Shown here: in pieces, positions 22,256 to 33,349 of the stretch
Layout: each line of letters opens with the position of its first letter
How positions within the stretch are numbered: the first letter of the stretch is position 1
Assembly (NCBI GenBank): GCA_021234155.1
Contig: JAJEKV010000138.1
Location: forward strand, 60,001 to 124,000
From: Isoetes taiwanensis
Lineage: Eukaryota; Streptophyta; Lycopodiopsida; Isoetales; Isoetaceae
Direction of reading: 5' to 3'
DNA length: 64,000 nucleotides
The notes under the pieces: model-generated
The model's database searches: none
What the model was told of the DNA's origin: nothing
What the model saw: only the letters and a program-made list of their open reading frames with translations
Made by a program: the position numbers and the translations under genes

Positions 22256-24170
22256 TTTAGAGAGGAGAATCCTCATAACAAAATTGCATTGCAGACTTTT
22301 GAGAGGTTGAAACGAAGTTTTGTAAGGAGGATGCGTGAGAGGCATACATGCTTTGTTGCATTTACCACTTGAAATTTGAATACATCATGCGAGGGGATTG
22401 AACAACCCGAGAAAATCGGGTGGAGTTCATGACAATTGCAACTTCGCCATTGTGAGATTTGTGGCCCCGCCCGTAATGTGCAGCCAAGGAGCATACAATC
22501 AAGTGCACCGGTGATTTATGGAGACAAGTGGTGCGCAAGCAAAGGTGATGATGAGGAGTGGTTTGATCATAATAGCGCTTGATGTTGGGTTGTAAAAAAT
22601 GTGGGTTGGATAGAATTAGAAAATGTCCACAGGAAATGGATGGCACGGGTTCAGTACTAGTTACTTGGAAGACATTTGAAAAGCAACCTGTGGACCAGGA
22701 CAGAGAATTCAGGGATCCAAGAAAAGGCTTTGAGGTACAAACCTGTCTTGAGATTAGTCTGTAGGAGAGAAGTCCCAAAGAGTTTCAAGAGGAAGTGAAG
22801 AAGGTAATATCAGATTTTGTTCCACACAATTACATAGCACATTGGCAGGCCAATCAGTTTAAACAGTGTGTGTCATCATTTCCAGAAGATACAATTGTAT
22901 CTGTTATTGACTTTGCAGAAAATTACAAACATCAAGATCCGAGAATGAGCCCAGTCAATGCACGGCATACTGACCAAGTTTCTATACTTGTTCACATAAC
23001 ATATAGACATGACAAAAGTCTTTGATATTCCATTCCAAATGTCGCGGATGTAAGAAGACCGCCCAAAGAAGAAAAAAAAAGAACAGAAGATTGGAGCAGA
23101 TCATGAATAGACTCAACAATGGTAGGAAGATCATAAAAGAGACTCACTTTTACATTTTCGATGATAAAGTGCATGACTCATTATTTGTGGAACAACGCCT
23201 ACAAAAGCATGTTGCATGGCTTAAGGAACGAGGAAATAGAGTATGAGAAGCATTGGGTTTGGAGTGATGGTCTGCTCATCACAATTCAAGTCGGGAAAAC
23301 CTTTTTTTTTTCTTAGGCGGGTACTTCACAATCAATGACAAGGAAATAGTGTGGAACTACTTTGCCCTTTGCTCATGGTAAAGGTGAACATGATGGTGCA
23401 GTCTTTGTTATCAAAAAGGTCGCTAAGTAAGGAACAACTCAAACCCAATGGTGTGCAAATGAGGCATGCTAAAGATATTGTAAAATTTCTGTGTACATAT
23501 TTCAACAATCTACGGTCGATGAAACAGATGAGATCAAAAGATATTTTTGGGAAATTGAACTTCTTTGTTGTGGCAAACATGGAAGAATATGAAATTGAAA
23601 CACTCAAAGGCACAAAGAAGATTCATCGTATCGGACACTGCCGCCAGGAGTAGACCAAACAGGCTTGCTCATAGATGCCCTGTCATGTTTTCTTTCGTTT
23701 TGCATGGATCATAATTGGCACTCCTGCATCAATACTGGTAGATTTGGAAAGTGGGGTAACTTGACTTAAAACCAGGAGTTGAAAAGAAAAAGGAGACTCT
23801 TGAACAAGCCAATGAATGGATCAGTAATTTGGTAGAGGTAGGTGACAATTTTGCAGTGAATGCGGAGGTAGACAATTCTGAGGGTGTGGCCTCAAGTGCA
23901 CAGAACCCAAATGCACACTTGAAGATTCATACAAAGATGGATGGGGGCAAAAATTTGGAGTGCATGAGGTTATCTTAAGTGGATTGTATTATCAATTCTT
24001 GGGTAATTTCAAGTATATGTTGCTCACTAAACAACTAGAAGCCTCGCACAATCATGTGGTAAGATATCCTAAAATTGATATGGAAAAAATAGAAGGCAGA
24101 CATTACGTACAAAATTTCACGGGGAGACCCATGAAAAAATTATGGTCAGTCTCCCAATAACAATGTAATT
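22256..24170 (+). pseudogene. Transposase-like protein, C-terminal part, frameshifted
   Basis: Spliced onto the previous exon, the frame reads NPHNKIALQTFERLKRSFV, then RERHTCF, where a one-base change breaks it near 22355. Later pieces hold VISVIDFAENYKHQ-like (about 22905-22935, an acidic DFAENY motif), KETHFYIFDDKVHDS, HWVWSDG (about 23246-23270), FAHGKGEHDGA (about 23368-23400) and KKVAK. DFAENY, SDG and HGKG-x-HDG in this order mark one family of putative RNase H-like transposases. At least four frame changes and stops show the gene is dead. Confidence 0.6.
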
Positions 24171-24224
24171 GTTTGACACTTAACGAAATTGATGTTATTC
24201 TTTTCAAGTGATTTGTTGTTCCAG

Positions 24225-24600
24225 CACCTAAGCACATAAGCACATATTTTTATATATATTAACAATAGTGAGGATGCACAAGGGTGGTGTGCATGGACAC
24301 GTACTTCGAAATGAAGATTGAATTGTTGTTTATAAGAATGTAGATTTATGACATTGGAATAAGGTTCAATTATTTATTTTGGTACCATCACTATCCCAAC
24401 ATTCTTGGCAAAATTATATTGTCAAGGCATTTCCTCGATGTGACATGTGTCAATTCGACCGGGTCATCTGAAAAAATATTTAAAGCCTGGTTACGAATTA
24501 ATTGTTCTGGCGCGTGTGAGGTTTATCGTACACTGACGCGCCTAAGCACAGGACTTAAGCAGTAGGCGCCTAAGCGTAAGCTCTTCTCACAAGCTCACGC
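24225..24600. repeat. TAAGC motif cluster, inner group
   Basis: CCTAAGCAC, CATAAGCAC, CTTAAGCAG, CCTAAGCG and CGTAAGCTC lie close together. They match the array at 25520-25769, though this group lies further from the presumed right end. Confidence 0.6.
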
Positions 24601-24737
24601 TCCGCCAATTCCTCACAAGTTCCGCACTCCGCCTCCCAATTCTTCCGCCCATTCCGCATTCCGCCTATTAGGCATAGGCGAGCAAGATCGAGAGGAGCGG
24701 GAGGTCACCTCGAAGAGGCTTACTAAGCGTCGAAGAG

Positions 24738-25172
24738 GTGTTCCCTCCACTCTTCCGCCTCTGGCGGAAATTCTTGCGCCTCTGCTGCCTCCTCTCTCTG
24801 CCCACTCTGGCGCCTCCTCTCCCCGCCCACTCTCACGCCTCCCACCTTGAGGAGGAATCTGATTCCGATTCCTCATCTTCTGATTCCTATGAGGAATCAG
24901 AAAATGAGGAATCGGAAATGAATCTCCTTGAGGAATATGTCACTCTTTGTCTTTCTTGAGGGGTTGGATAGGCTTAATCGAGAAGAAGAGGATTCGTCCG
25001 AGAAAGAAGAAGAAGAAGAAGAGGAAGAAGAAGAAGAGGAAGAGGAAGAAGAGGAAGCCGACTTGGAGGAGTTCAGGGCGGTCCTTAAAGGTACATGCAT
25101 TTTCATTTGTTTTCTGTTTTCAATTTTTCGTTAGTTTAATCTTCCATTTTCATTTGTTGCAGATGGAGAATG
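24738..25172 (+). pseudogene. Acidic Ser/Glu-rich protein fragment with an intron
   Basis: Two overlapping frames encode EEESDSDSSSSDSYEES and then a long Glu run from a GAA/GAG repeat (about 25000-25065), followed by ADLEEFRAVLK. A GT-AG intron (about 25091-25162) joins this to a short DGE end. The frame must change near 24950. It may be the acidic C-terminus of the transposon gene upstream, or a separate low-complexity frame; a protein product is doubtful. Confidence 0.35.
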
Positions 25173-25519
25173 AAGATGCAGAAGCATATGAAGATGAAGA
25201 AGACCCCCCCCCTTTCAAGAAGACACTGGCCTCAGGGCCGAAATTTTGTAAAAATTTTGTATATGATTTTTGTGTACCTTGGCACGGCCTTTTTTTTTAT
25301 AAAAAATCTTGTTTCCATCAAACTTTTTTGTAACTTTGTTTCTGTCTTTGTTTCATTGAAATCTCTTCTTCTTCTTCTATGAAATGTTATTTTTGTCTAT
25401 CTATCAAATTTATGAAGTTCGAATTCCTGTGCAGTCCATTCAGATTCTGCTTGAATGTAACAGTGCTCTAGCTCTTTCATTAGTTTCAAACACTAAGCAT
25501 TTTAATCGGTTTCAAGAAG

Positions 25520-25769
25520 TGCCGGTGAGTAAGCTTTGGAACACACGAGCACTTATGCAATAAAGCGGCTACCTTTAAACGGTTATATAGCTTAACAATA
25601 AGCACCGCACCTTAAGCGCATGACAAGTAAGCACACGATGACATTAACATACGCTGGCGTTAAGCAACTACATAAAAGTAAGCATCCGCGCATGACAATA
25701 AGCGTGATATCGCCATTAAGACTCATACCGGACTAGCACTTGCAAGGCAATTTTTTTTTTTAAGCACTT
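25520..25769. repeat. TAAGC motif array at the presumed transposon end
   Basis: About eight TAAGC units, each followed by a different short sequence (AATAAGCACC, TTAAGCGC, GTAAGCAC, TTAAGCAAC, GTAAGCATC, ATAAGCGTG and the terminal TTAAGCACTTG), are spread over 250 bases, mostly in one orientation. Confidence 0.7.
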
Positions 25770-25939
25770 GATAAATTTACATCCTTTCGGTCAAGATTGA
25801 AGTATATATAAACAATATAGCAAAAAATTATAGACAAGTCTACATTGAACTACATAAACAATTTAGCAAAAACATTCTTAAATTAAGATAAAGATGGTAC
25901 ATGAAAAGTGTAGGATTCCTTGGCCTACAGGCCAATAAT

Positions 25940-26680
25940 TATGGAGAATGACAATCGTCATCACCATAAACCTTCTCCAATTCCTCCTTCACAAACCTGC
26001 AGAATCAAGAATCGTTTTTCGAAAAGTCTTTCCAAGCATAGCTTCATAATCTTTCTATCTATCTTAGGCCAGGGCTTGTATCTGTGTGTGTTCTTCACCA
26101 GTGACTTCATTTCTTCCTCAGTCTTGACCTGCAGTATTTCTTCTATCTTTGGGGTGAGTACTGTTAGCACTTCATCATGGACATCCATCTTGAATGCGGT
26201 ACCCTTGAGAAATTTCGAGGGGGGCTGCTAAGGTAATACTTGTATAATGAATCATCAAGAAGCAAAAGTCTTACCTTTGAATCTTGGGTATGACTCATAT
26301 ATTTTCCCAAGTGGCTTCATCATATTTGGACAGCCCGGGTTTGTTAGGGTGGTGAAAACGGTGCGCACATTTTTTTCGTCCCCATACAAATTGAAATCTG
26401 TCCCTCAAACGGACATAGTACTTGCAAAGCACATCTTCCACATTAGAGAGTTGCATTGATGACCATATACCAACACAACACTTCGTAACAAAGTCTTCAA
26501 GAAGAGCAGCGCTTCGTCGTCGAATATCACTTTCTTTCTACTAGTGTATGTCATTGTCAATCCTGCTTCCAAGCGTATGTGTTCATTTGCACCAAATGTT
26601 TTTACCAACACACCATTTAAATCCAAGACAATGAGTTTATCTTTTTTTCGCCAAATCAATATTTTAATGCGTTGGAACAT
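25940..26680 (-). pseudogene. FCP1/HAD-type phosphatase relic
   Basis: The minus strand gives KDKLIVLDLNGVLVKTF (about 26610-26645), the entry motif of the FCP1 homology domain, here DLNG instead of the DxDxT of active phosphatases. Then come FDDEALLFLKTLL, after a frame change FQFVWGRKKCA and KPGLSKYDEATW (about 26290-26400), and a C-terminal helical part (EEILQVKTEEEMKSLV, near 26090-26140). The second catalytic Asp is absent and frames are broken. A second relic with a complementary part of the same domain is at 45866-46287. Confidence 0.6.
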
Positions 26681-26856
26681 CCCGAATACCTACACAACGG
26701 GGAATTACTACATGAATAAATAGATGAAGATGAAAATGAAAAATGGGTTGAATGTGGAAACCTTTCTGTATCAACAGCAGGATTCTCTGACCTAACAGAA
26801 TCAACTAGTAATCCTACAGTGAATGCAACAAAAGAAAATCAATAATATTCAATGGC

Positions 26857-27324
26857 TTAAGCAACACGATTTCTGGGCTTGCCCAGCAATGCCCACATTG
26901 ACCCTCCAGGGTTCTGCGAGGCGGCAATCACTTTTGAACATCGGGGCTCACGAAACTTGAGGCCACGATTACGCATTTTCTTGAAGAACACTTCGATAGG
27001 TGTGGTGTCATGATTGAGACTGCTTCCTGCATCTTTTGCATAGCTACTTCTTGTTCTCTTTCTTGGAGCCTGAACAACTTCTGTGCTATCCTCCAGCTTA
27101 CCCCTCTTTGTTCTTCTGCCCTTTCCTTTTCGCAAATAGTCACCCAAGTTGCCCTCATCCGATGGAATTACTCCCTTAACTTCCTTAGGTGCTTGATTGT
27201 GTACTGTCGGGTGCGTTGTTTTTCCATAACCGGTCTTTGTGTTTACAACCGGTGTTGTGTTTACGGCTTCTATAGCTTCTTGGATGACTTCTTGGACTGG
27301 TGGTGGTGGTTTCTGTTGTTGCAT
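26857..27324 (-). CDS. Uncharacterised basic protein fragment (155 aa), upstream of the FCP1 relic
   Basis: The frame begins QQQKPPPPVQEVIQEA and has a Lys/Arg cluster (RKGKGRRTKRGK) that could be a nuclear signal, then RKRTRSSYAKD and FFKKMRNRGLKF. An ATG starts it at 27324. No known domain is evident. It lies on the same strand about 180 bases upstream of the FCP1-like piece and may be the N-terminal half of the same decayed gene. Other frames to 28550 on this strand (WLENNVTDRDWDSFW, then KLNKGKIKWHCAKEHLQ) look coding too but do not join without frame changes. Confidence 0.35.
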   Translation of the reverse strand: MQQQKPPPPVQEVIQEAIEAVNTTPVVNTKTGYGKTTHPTVHNQAPKEVKGVIPSDEGNLGDYLRKGKGRRTKRGKLEDSTEVVQAPRKRTRSSYAKDAGSSLNHDTTPIEVFFKKMRNRGLKFREPRCSKVIAASQNPGGSMWALLGKPRNRVA

Positions 27325-28328
27325 TCAAATCAGTCACAATTGATTTGTACTCCTAAATTTGCGGTGTTGTGCATCTTCAAATGGCACCATTATCCTTCTT
27401 TGAACCCCGAAGCGGTGAGACCTCAATTGGTGCGGATTAACTCATCCTTTTTGGTGTACTATTTGAAGCACCTTCAACATGGCCAAAACCTAGCTCGTCA
27501 AATACACCCTCGGCACCTTTCCGGGCAACCATGAATACATTGTCCTCCTCTCAACAATGAACAACAAGCTATATGATACTCATGTTGGCAATTCGATTGC
27601 TAAACTTAACCCGTAAGCTTTAGTGAATTCGGACCACATCTTAGAACATGTATAAAATGGATCTTCCACTAACAACTTATCTCGTATAATAGTAGAGATG
27701 CTAAATGTTGCAGGAGTATCCATTTTCAGCTTCCACAAATTGTTTATGTAGAAATGCGAGAAGTCTCTCGTTCTTCTTCGAGAACTTTTAACTCCTCCTC
27801 AAGTTTGAGTTTACGTTTGACCCGCTCATTAACGGATGTAGGGTTCATTGCTTTTTGTACCTTGTTCGTGCCAAGTTTCCATCCGGACGATCTGCTCCAA
27901 ATCTTTAATTTCGCCTCCAACTCACATGTTGGATTAAGCTTGAACTCCTCTGTTTTGTAGCCAAATCATTTGTGGCTTTGTCTTAAAGCTGTTTTCAGCC
28001 TCTTCCAACATCATTTTACGTAATTCGGAGGCCTTCTCATTGCCTTTCAGCTCACTTCCCTCGCTTCCGATTCTTTGTGATAAGTAAACTGATTTTCCAA
28101 TCTCTGTCTTTGCATTCTCTAAGGTTTTTATGTTTTCATCACATGCGATCTCATTTGATCATTTTGCCACCTTTGGCTTTGCCTTCATTTCAGTTTTCCT
28201 AACATGTGCTACAACATCTCCCTCTATTTTTACTTGTCTATTGTTGTGGTATCTTTGGCATTACCACGACAAATGCAGACCCGGTTACTTTGTGTTCCTC
28301 AGGTGCAAGTATTGATCTAGTGCAATTT

Positions 28329-28600
28329 TCAAGCGCATAAAAGCAAGGGCGGTTGCTTTCTTACTTCTTTGTTGTGACAATTCTTGTAGATTTTTCGGCA
28401 GAGTGTTTCCAACTTCTCTTGAAGATGCTCCTTTGCACAGTGCCATTTTATCTTTCCCTTGTTCAACTTCTTTGTCCAAAAAGAATCCCAATCTCGATCC
28501 GTGACATTATTTTCCAACCAAGCTTCTTCCTTATGGGGCTTCACCCCGATTTACCTGAACCTCGATCTTTGTGAAAATCATCCGCTCCATGCCTCCATCG
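28329..28600 (-). pseudogene. Coding-like block, 5' part of the same minus-strand relic
   Basis: The frame gives HKEEAWLENNVTDRDWDSFW and KHLQEKLET-like helical content, ending at a stop near 28330. A possible short first exon with ATG lies at about 28585, followed by a GTAAAT donor at about 28557. I do not recognise a family. It is probably part of the gene continuing to 25940. Confidence 0.3.
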
Positions 28601-28619
28601 TCAGCGGTGAAACACCGAT

Positions 28620-31440
28620 CGAGTTTTAGCCGGGGAAAAGGAGGGAGAAGGGCGTGACGGGCTTCGACGTCCGCGAGTTTCAGCACTTAAAGTGCTTAAA
28701 CGCTTCGCCAAAAGTTGTACCCCACTAGCGATTTTACACCCAGAAATCAGATAAGCATATGGCGGTTACTAACGAAGATTGAAACATTGGGGTTTCATAT
28801 TAAGAGACCAAGAGGTTTTAATGCCTCTGTTTCATTATGAGGAAGCCAAAGATGACAACATTTGAAGCTGATCAAAAGTTGAAATCCACATGATAACTTA
28901 AGAAAAATATGTTAATTGTGACTAACCATGGTTGATATTGAGGCCACAAAGGATCTATAGCAAAAGAGGCCTTTAGAAAAGCTCTTCGTGTGGGGCAGTA
29001 GCCTTCGGAATTATGGCATAATTCCGTAGGGGAATCATAGTTTATGTATGGGACTGAAGTACTATAAGGCACTAAAGGAATGGTTGAAGGACCTAGGGAG
29101 CCTATCAAAATGTAGGCAGAATATACAATTCCAACATAGAGTTGGCTACTACCCATTTCGGACGTTGGTGGCAGAGCCACATCGTAAAGGTACATAGGCA
29201 ATGGGTTTTGTTTGAAAGAACTACCAAGGTTACAGTTCAGCTAAGTTGGAGCAGAGCTCTAGCATTGTGGGATGAAGATATATGTTTATTATGTGCATAC
29301 TATGTACATATACGATAAACATCTTGGAGAGGTAATCTAAGTGGTGACATGGGGAGAGAAAGACGAGTGTACCCCAAAGTTACCGATGAAGGGTCTGGAG
29401 ATATATTCGAAATGTGCAAACGACCGTCAATCTGTTGCATGCTAGGGTATGATGTTGTAGTTTGCACTTGAAATAAATGTCAACGGCCCATAGAATAAAG
29501 CTCGAGGTGATGGGGTTGAATAGTACAATAGTACAGTTCCAGGATAGGTAGCGAATAGCAGTTACCTGCTAGAAGTTGGAATGTGTCTTGCATAGACACC
29601 TAAGACTAGATTTCCCACATGATCCATATCCGGATCACCTAGAGGTGAACGCCATGAGTTTCATGGAGGTGTAAGTTAGAATATATAGGGCTCGAACATC
29701 GATACAAGCCCAGGTTATATCAAACGTAGGTATTATAGGAAGGCTCACAAAATACAATGCAGGCACCTTGATGACTCTAGGTAACTTACGATTCATACGA
29801 AGGCTCACTCACTAACTTAGGCCATGACTATGGCTTAAATGGGGATGTCAAGTCATTTGGGATGCCACAACAGCGGCATAACGTCATGAGAGAGAAATGT
29901 AATGACTAACATTTCTAGGACGTAGGACAATGTTGAATCATAACCCCCAATGATAGGTGGGTTAACAACATAGGGGTCATATAATAGCGACCTAGAAGCC
30001 ACAAGACGGTTAACGAACACGTAAAGGAGTAAATGGATTGGTGACTCTACTGAATAAAGGTCACAGCCAAAAGGTGAATTGTATACGCTGTGCTAGGCGT
30101 AGGGGCCGGGATACTGAAAATCGGCCATAGACGTAGAAAACATATTGAAGAAGGAAAGGAATGAAGGATCCTTATTAATGATATTTAGCGACCTGGATAG
30201 GAGGTTATTATCTAATATGAAGGGTGGTCTTTGCTAACATGCAAAGATAGATTTCCGACTTGAAAGGCAGCAAGAGCTAAAAAGCTTATTTAAAGATTTG
30301 GTGTATGGCTTAGGGAAGAAGACTTCCATGTCCTGGAACAACACGGTGAATTGGATTCACCAAGAACCTTTTTAATAGAAGAGGCCTATCTTGGGAGGTC
30401 TTTGGGTGGTACTGTCCTTTGGGATATTCACATAATCCCTTGGAATATGTAAGTCTATTTGTGGAAGTTAACGCCGTTTGGGCACTAAAGTAATGGTTGG
30501 AATGACTTTGCCCCAACCCGATCTTGATACCCTAGAAGGAAGTGATTAGTCAACAATGGTTGGATGCCATTGGGCCGTTACGGTAGAACAACTCCAAAAG
30601 AGGATAGGCCATCTTCAATTTGACAGGCGTGTGGGCAGATAAGTAATCACGGCCATATAGGTGGTGACATTTTGCACAAAATAATACCAAAGTTTGTACT
30701 CTAGATAAACTAGAGTAAAGTGTTGGCATTGTTGTGGGGGTTCTAGCACAAGCACTCATTATGTGTTACAGAGTATGCAACCTGATTTGGGGGGGAGTGA
30801 TCCCTTAAAGAAACACAACCATCGAGAAGAAGTAGTGAAGGGTGATAGGATTAAAGCTAAAACCATGGTCTAGAAGGGTGCTGCATGGCAATCCCTAGTT
30901 GGTTGGGCGAACATGGATCCTTTCTCTAGGAAATGAGACGAGTTAAGACTTGGACACTGAAGAAAAAATAACGTGAGCTATGGCGGTCTCTATGAATTGT
31001 TTTTTTTTTTACTTAACCCCAGTATGTAAAGTCAAGTAAGATATAAGATTAAGGACATGAGTATAATGTAGATTAAGCCATGGCAGGGTCAGAAGAAATT
31101 TTATTATCAAGGCATCTACCAAAGGAAAAAAATTATTTAAAGCTATAGGTCTAGGAATGTCGATAACTGAACATTATTATTGTCGCCTAAAGAATATCCA
31201 AGGTGATAGTGGATTAGAATCCAACTTGAAAGTTTCTATCTTACTCCGAGGAATTTTCTTTCATCGCTCAGCGTGAACGTTTGTCGATATGGTTGCAGAA
31301 ACATTCCGCAATGATGATAATAACTCTTAGGCTATTCCTAGCTCACCATGGTTGCACAAGTCTGGCGGAGTTGTTGCCACCACAACGTTGGTTTAGGGAA
31401 GAGTGATGATAACAAGGGTTAAGATAATAAGATAATAAGA
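28620..31440. other. No gene recognised; decayed DNA
   Basis: Stop-rich in all six frames. It contains a small palindrome, AGCACTTAAAGTGCT (about 28695-28709), whose AAGTGCTTAAA resembles the transposon end at 21163. Otherwise I see nothing I can name. Confidence 0.4.
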
Positions 31441-31458
31441 GATTATTATGTCATTAAA

Positions 31459-31680
31459 GGAGACTTACTATGTTGGTAAAGGGTGGTGGTGGAAGGTCAA
31501 GGGTTCAAGTCTCCATGGTATATTTTTATATAAAAGTTGCTATGCAAAGAAAACAGAGCAGTACATATATGTATAAGAAAGACATGAAATATATATATCA
31601 CATTTAAGAAAACTTGGTGTGTTGGTTAGCGCTTAAGGTTGGAGTTGGCAAATTGGGGTTGAAGGACTAAAAGAAACATG
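31459..31680 (+). other. Two tRNA-like motifs, possible short SINEs
   Basis: GGGTTCAAGTCTCC (31501-31514) fits a pol III B box and pairs GGAGACT at 31459 with AGTCTCC, but the span of 56 bases is too short for a tRNA. A second site, GGTTAGCGCTTAAGG (about 31625-31640), resembles an A box. These may be SINE heads, not functional tRNA genes. Confidence 0.3.
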
Positions 31681-31700
31681 TGTACCAAAAAAAATATAAA

Positions 31701-31918
31701 ATTCTTTATGGGAAAAACTACAATATACCCCTAACTTTTTGCAAAATTCACAACATACCCCTAACTTTTAGAAAATTCATGAAATGCCTCTAACGTATAG
31801 GTTTTTAGGGGCATTTTGTGAATTTTTAGGGGCATTTTGTGAATTTTTAGAAAGTTAGGGGTATACTGTGAATTTTGCCAAAAGTTAGGGGTATTTTGTA
31901 GTTTTCCCCATTCTTTAT
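31701..31918. mobile_element. Mutator-type MITE, 200 bp, with 9-bp target-site duplication
   Basis: ATTCTTTAT occurs at 31701-31709 and again at 31910-31918. Between them the element (31710-31909) starts GGGAAAAACTACAATATACC and ends with the near-perfect inverse. The terminal inverted repeats run about 42 bases and continue imperfectly further inward. The middle carries a short tandem unit (AGGGGCATTTTGTGAATTTT, twice). A 9-bp duplication with long inverted ends is typical of Mutator-like elements; it has no coding capacity. Confidence 0.92.
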
Positions 31919-31919
31919 T

Positions 31920-33340
31920 ATATGGCGAAAATATGCTACGCGGGTGCAAGGCGCCCAAATTAGAGCAGCGCCCGAGTATGTTTTTGGGCTCTTTTGATGC
32001 CATTTTGATGCTGGATGTTGATGCCGCTAGGGTTATTGGACCATGCCCGACGCGTTGGCGCAAAAATTGCCTCAATCCGAGTTACCTAGAGAAAGTTATA
32101 GCCCGTGGGAACAAGGAACCTCTTTCTCTCTAAAAACGTGACATACTTGATTCTAAGGACTCACACCTTAATTCCTAACTAGCTTAATCCTCCCATAATT
32201 AGGTTAGGTTCTCCACCGCCTGCTAGTGGGATGAGCTCCTCCTCCTTCTCCAACTGCCCCCCCCAATTCGAATTGGGGCAAATGGGGGTATAAAACCCAA
32301 ATTTGGGTCCCAAGTTAGCAACTCTCCCTTGCCCAATCGATTTGGGCCAGATGGCAACTCCAAATTGGTTAATGTTAACTAATTTAATATTTTAACTCCT
32401 TTTAATATTAGGTTAAGCCCTAAATTTGAATTAGGCTTTAGGGTAATGATTATCATAGCTAACCTTAGCTTGTAAATAATTAATGCGCCATTAATTATAC
32501 ATAGTGACGTTTAGGTATTTATACTCAAAAAGACATATAAATACGTGGAACGTCACACAATCTGCCATCTATTTGAGATCAAAAACTTTTTCTGAAAGTA
32601 TTGGTAGTAAATAAATCACTTATTTAAGCATTTTTATATATATTAGTGATCATACAAAAATAAGAGAATCATATCGCTCCTACTCATATTATTGTAGGTC
32701 TGTTTCTTAGTAGTTAACCGCCATACTTACATAAAATAAAAATAAATCCAAAAATCATGTCCTTTTTTGTGCCTAAATGCGAAATCAGATGAATGCATTT
32801 ACCATTATCATAGTCGAATATTTTCTGACTTGGTTATAAGCTCCACTTGTTTTAGCATTTGGCTATGCATCTCCATCATTTACTCACCAGCTACCATTGT
32901 TTCTAACAAACCATTTTGTTGGCAAGCAACTACTAGCTTAGCCTTTCCTTTCATTTCCAGGGCATCTAGATATACGCGTCCAAGCATTGCAAGATGATCT
33001 CAAGTCCCACTAGTAACAACAAAGCCTGCAATAAGGAACCAAGTCCTAACTGCCACCATATATTTGTATCAGCCATGTGTAGGCGCGAGAAAGTTTCTTA
33101 GTTTTAGGCAAAAACACGTTACATCTATTTGCAATCAAGACTGCTAGTTCCGGAGCTTGCATGCCAGTTTAGCCTCACAAGCATTTTGACTTAAACCAAT
33201 ATATATATATATATTTGCAACTATAAAATGAGCAAAAGGTGCCAGGAAAGCTCCAACTATTTGTCATTTGGCACTACTGGCACTACCAGTATCAGAGCTC
33301 CTATCACCACACGAATTCTGCATACAAAAGCAGATTCATG
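31920..33340. other. No gene recognised
   Basis: AT-rich DNA. Around 32250-32350 several short inverted pieces occur (AACCCAAATTTGGGTCC and GGGCAA/TTGCCC repeats), perhaps a decayed MITE. No coding region is supported. Confidence 0.4.
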
Positions 33341-33349
33341 CCATAAAAT

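Larger units (their letters stand above)
21163..25769 (+). mobile_element. Candidate degenerate DNA transposon with TAAGC subterminal repeats
   Basis: CAAGTGCTTAAAA (21163-21175) and its exact inverse TTTTAAGCACTTG (about 25757-25769) bracket a transposase-like gene (21436-24170) and an acidic gene piece (24738-25160). Before the right end, TAAGC occurs about eight times within 250 bases, and again several times at 24225-24600. Clusters of a short motif that also appears in the terminal inverted repeat are typical of transposase-binding subterminal repeats, as in CACTA elements. I could not find a clear target-site duplication, so the boundaries are provisional. Confidence 0.5.

Noticed and set aside
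24980-25070. A real acidic domain encoded by the GAA/GAG run
   Set aside because: Both strands are low complexity here; the opposite strand gives an equally long Ser run.
31459-31514. A tRNA gene
   Set aside because: The span is 56 bases, there is no anticodon arm, and only the B box and outer stem fit.
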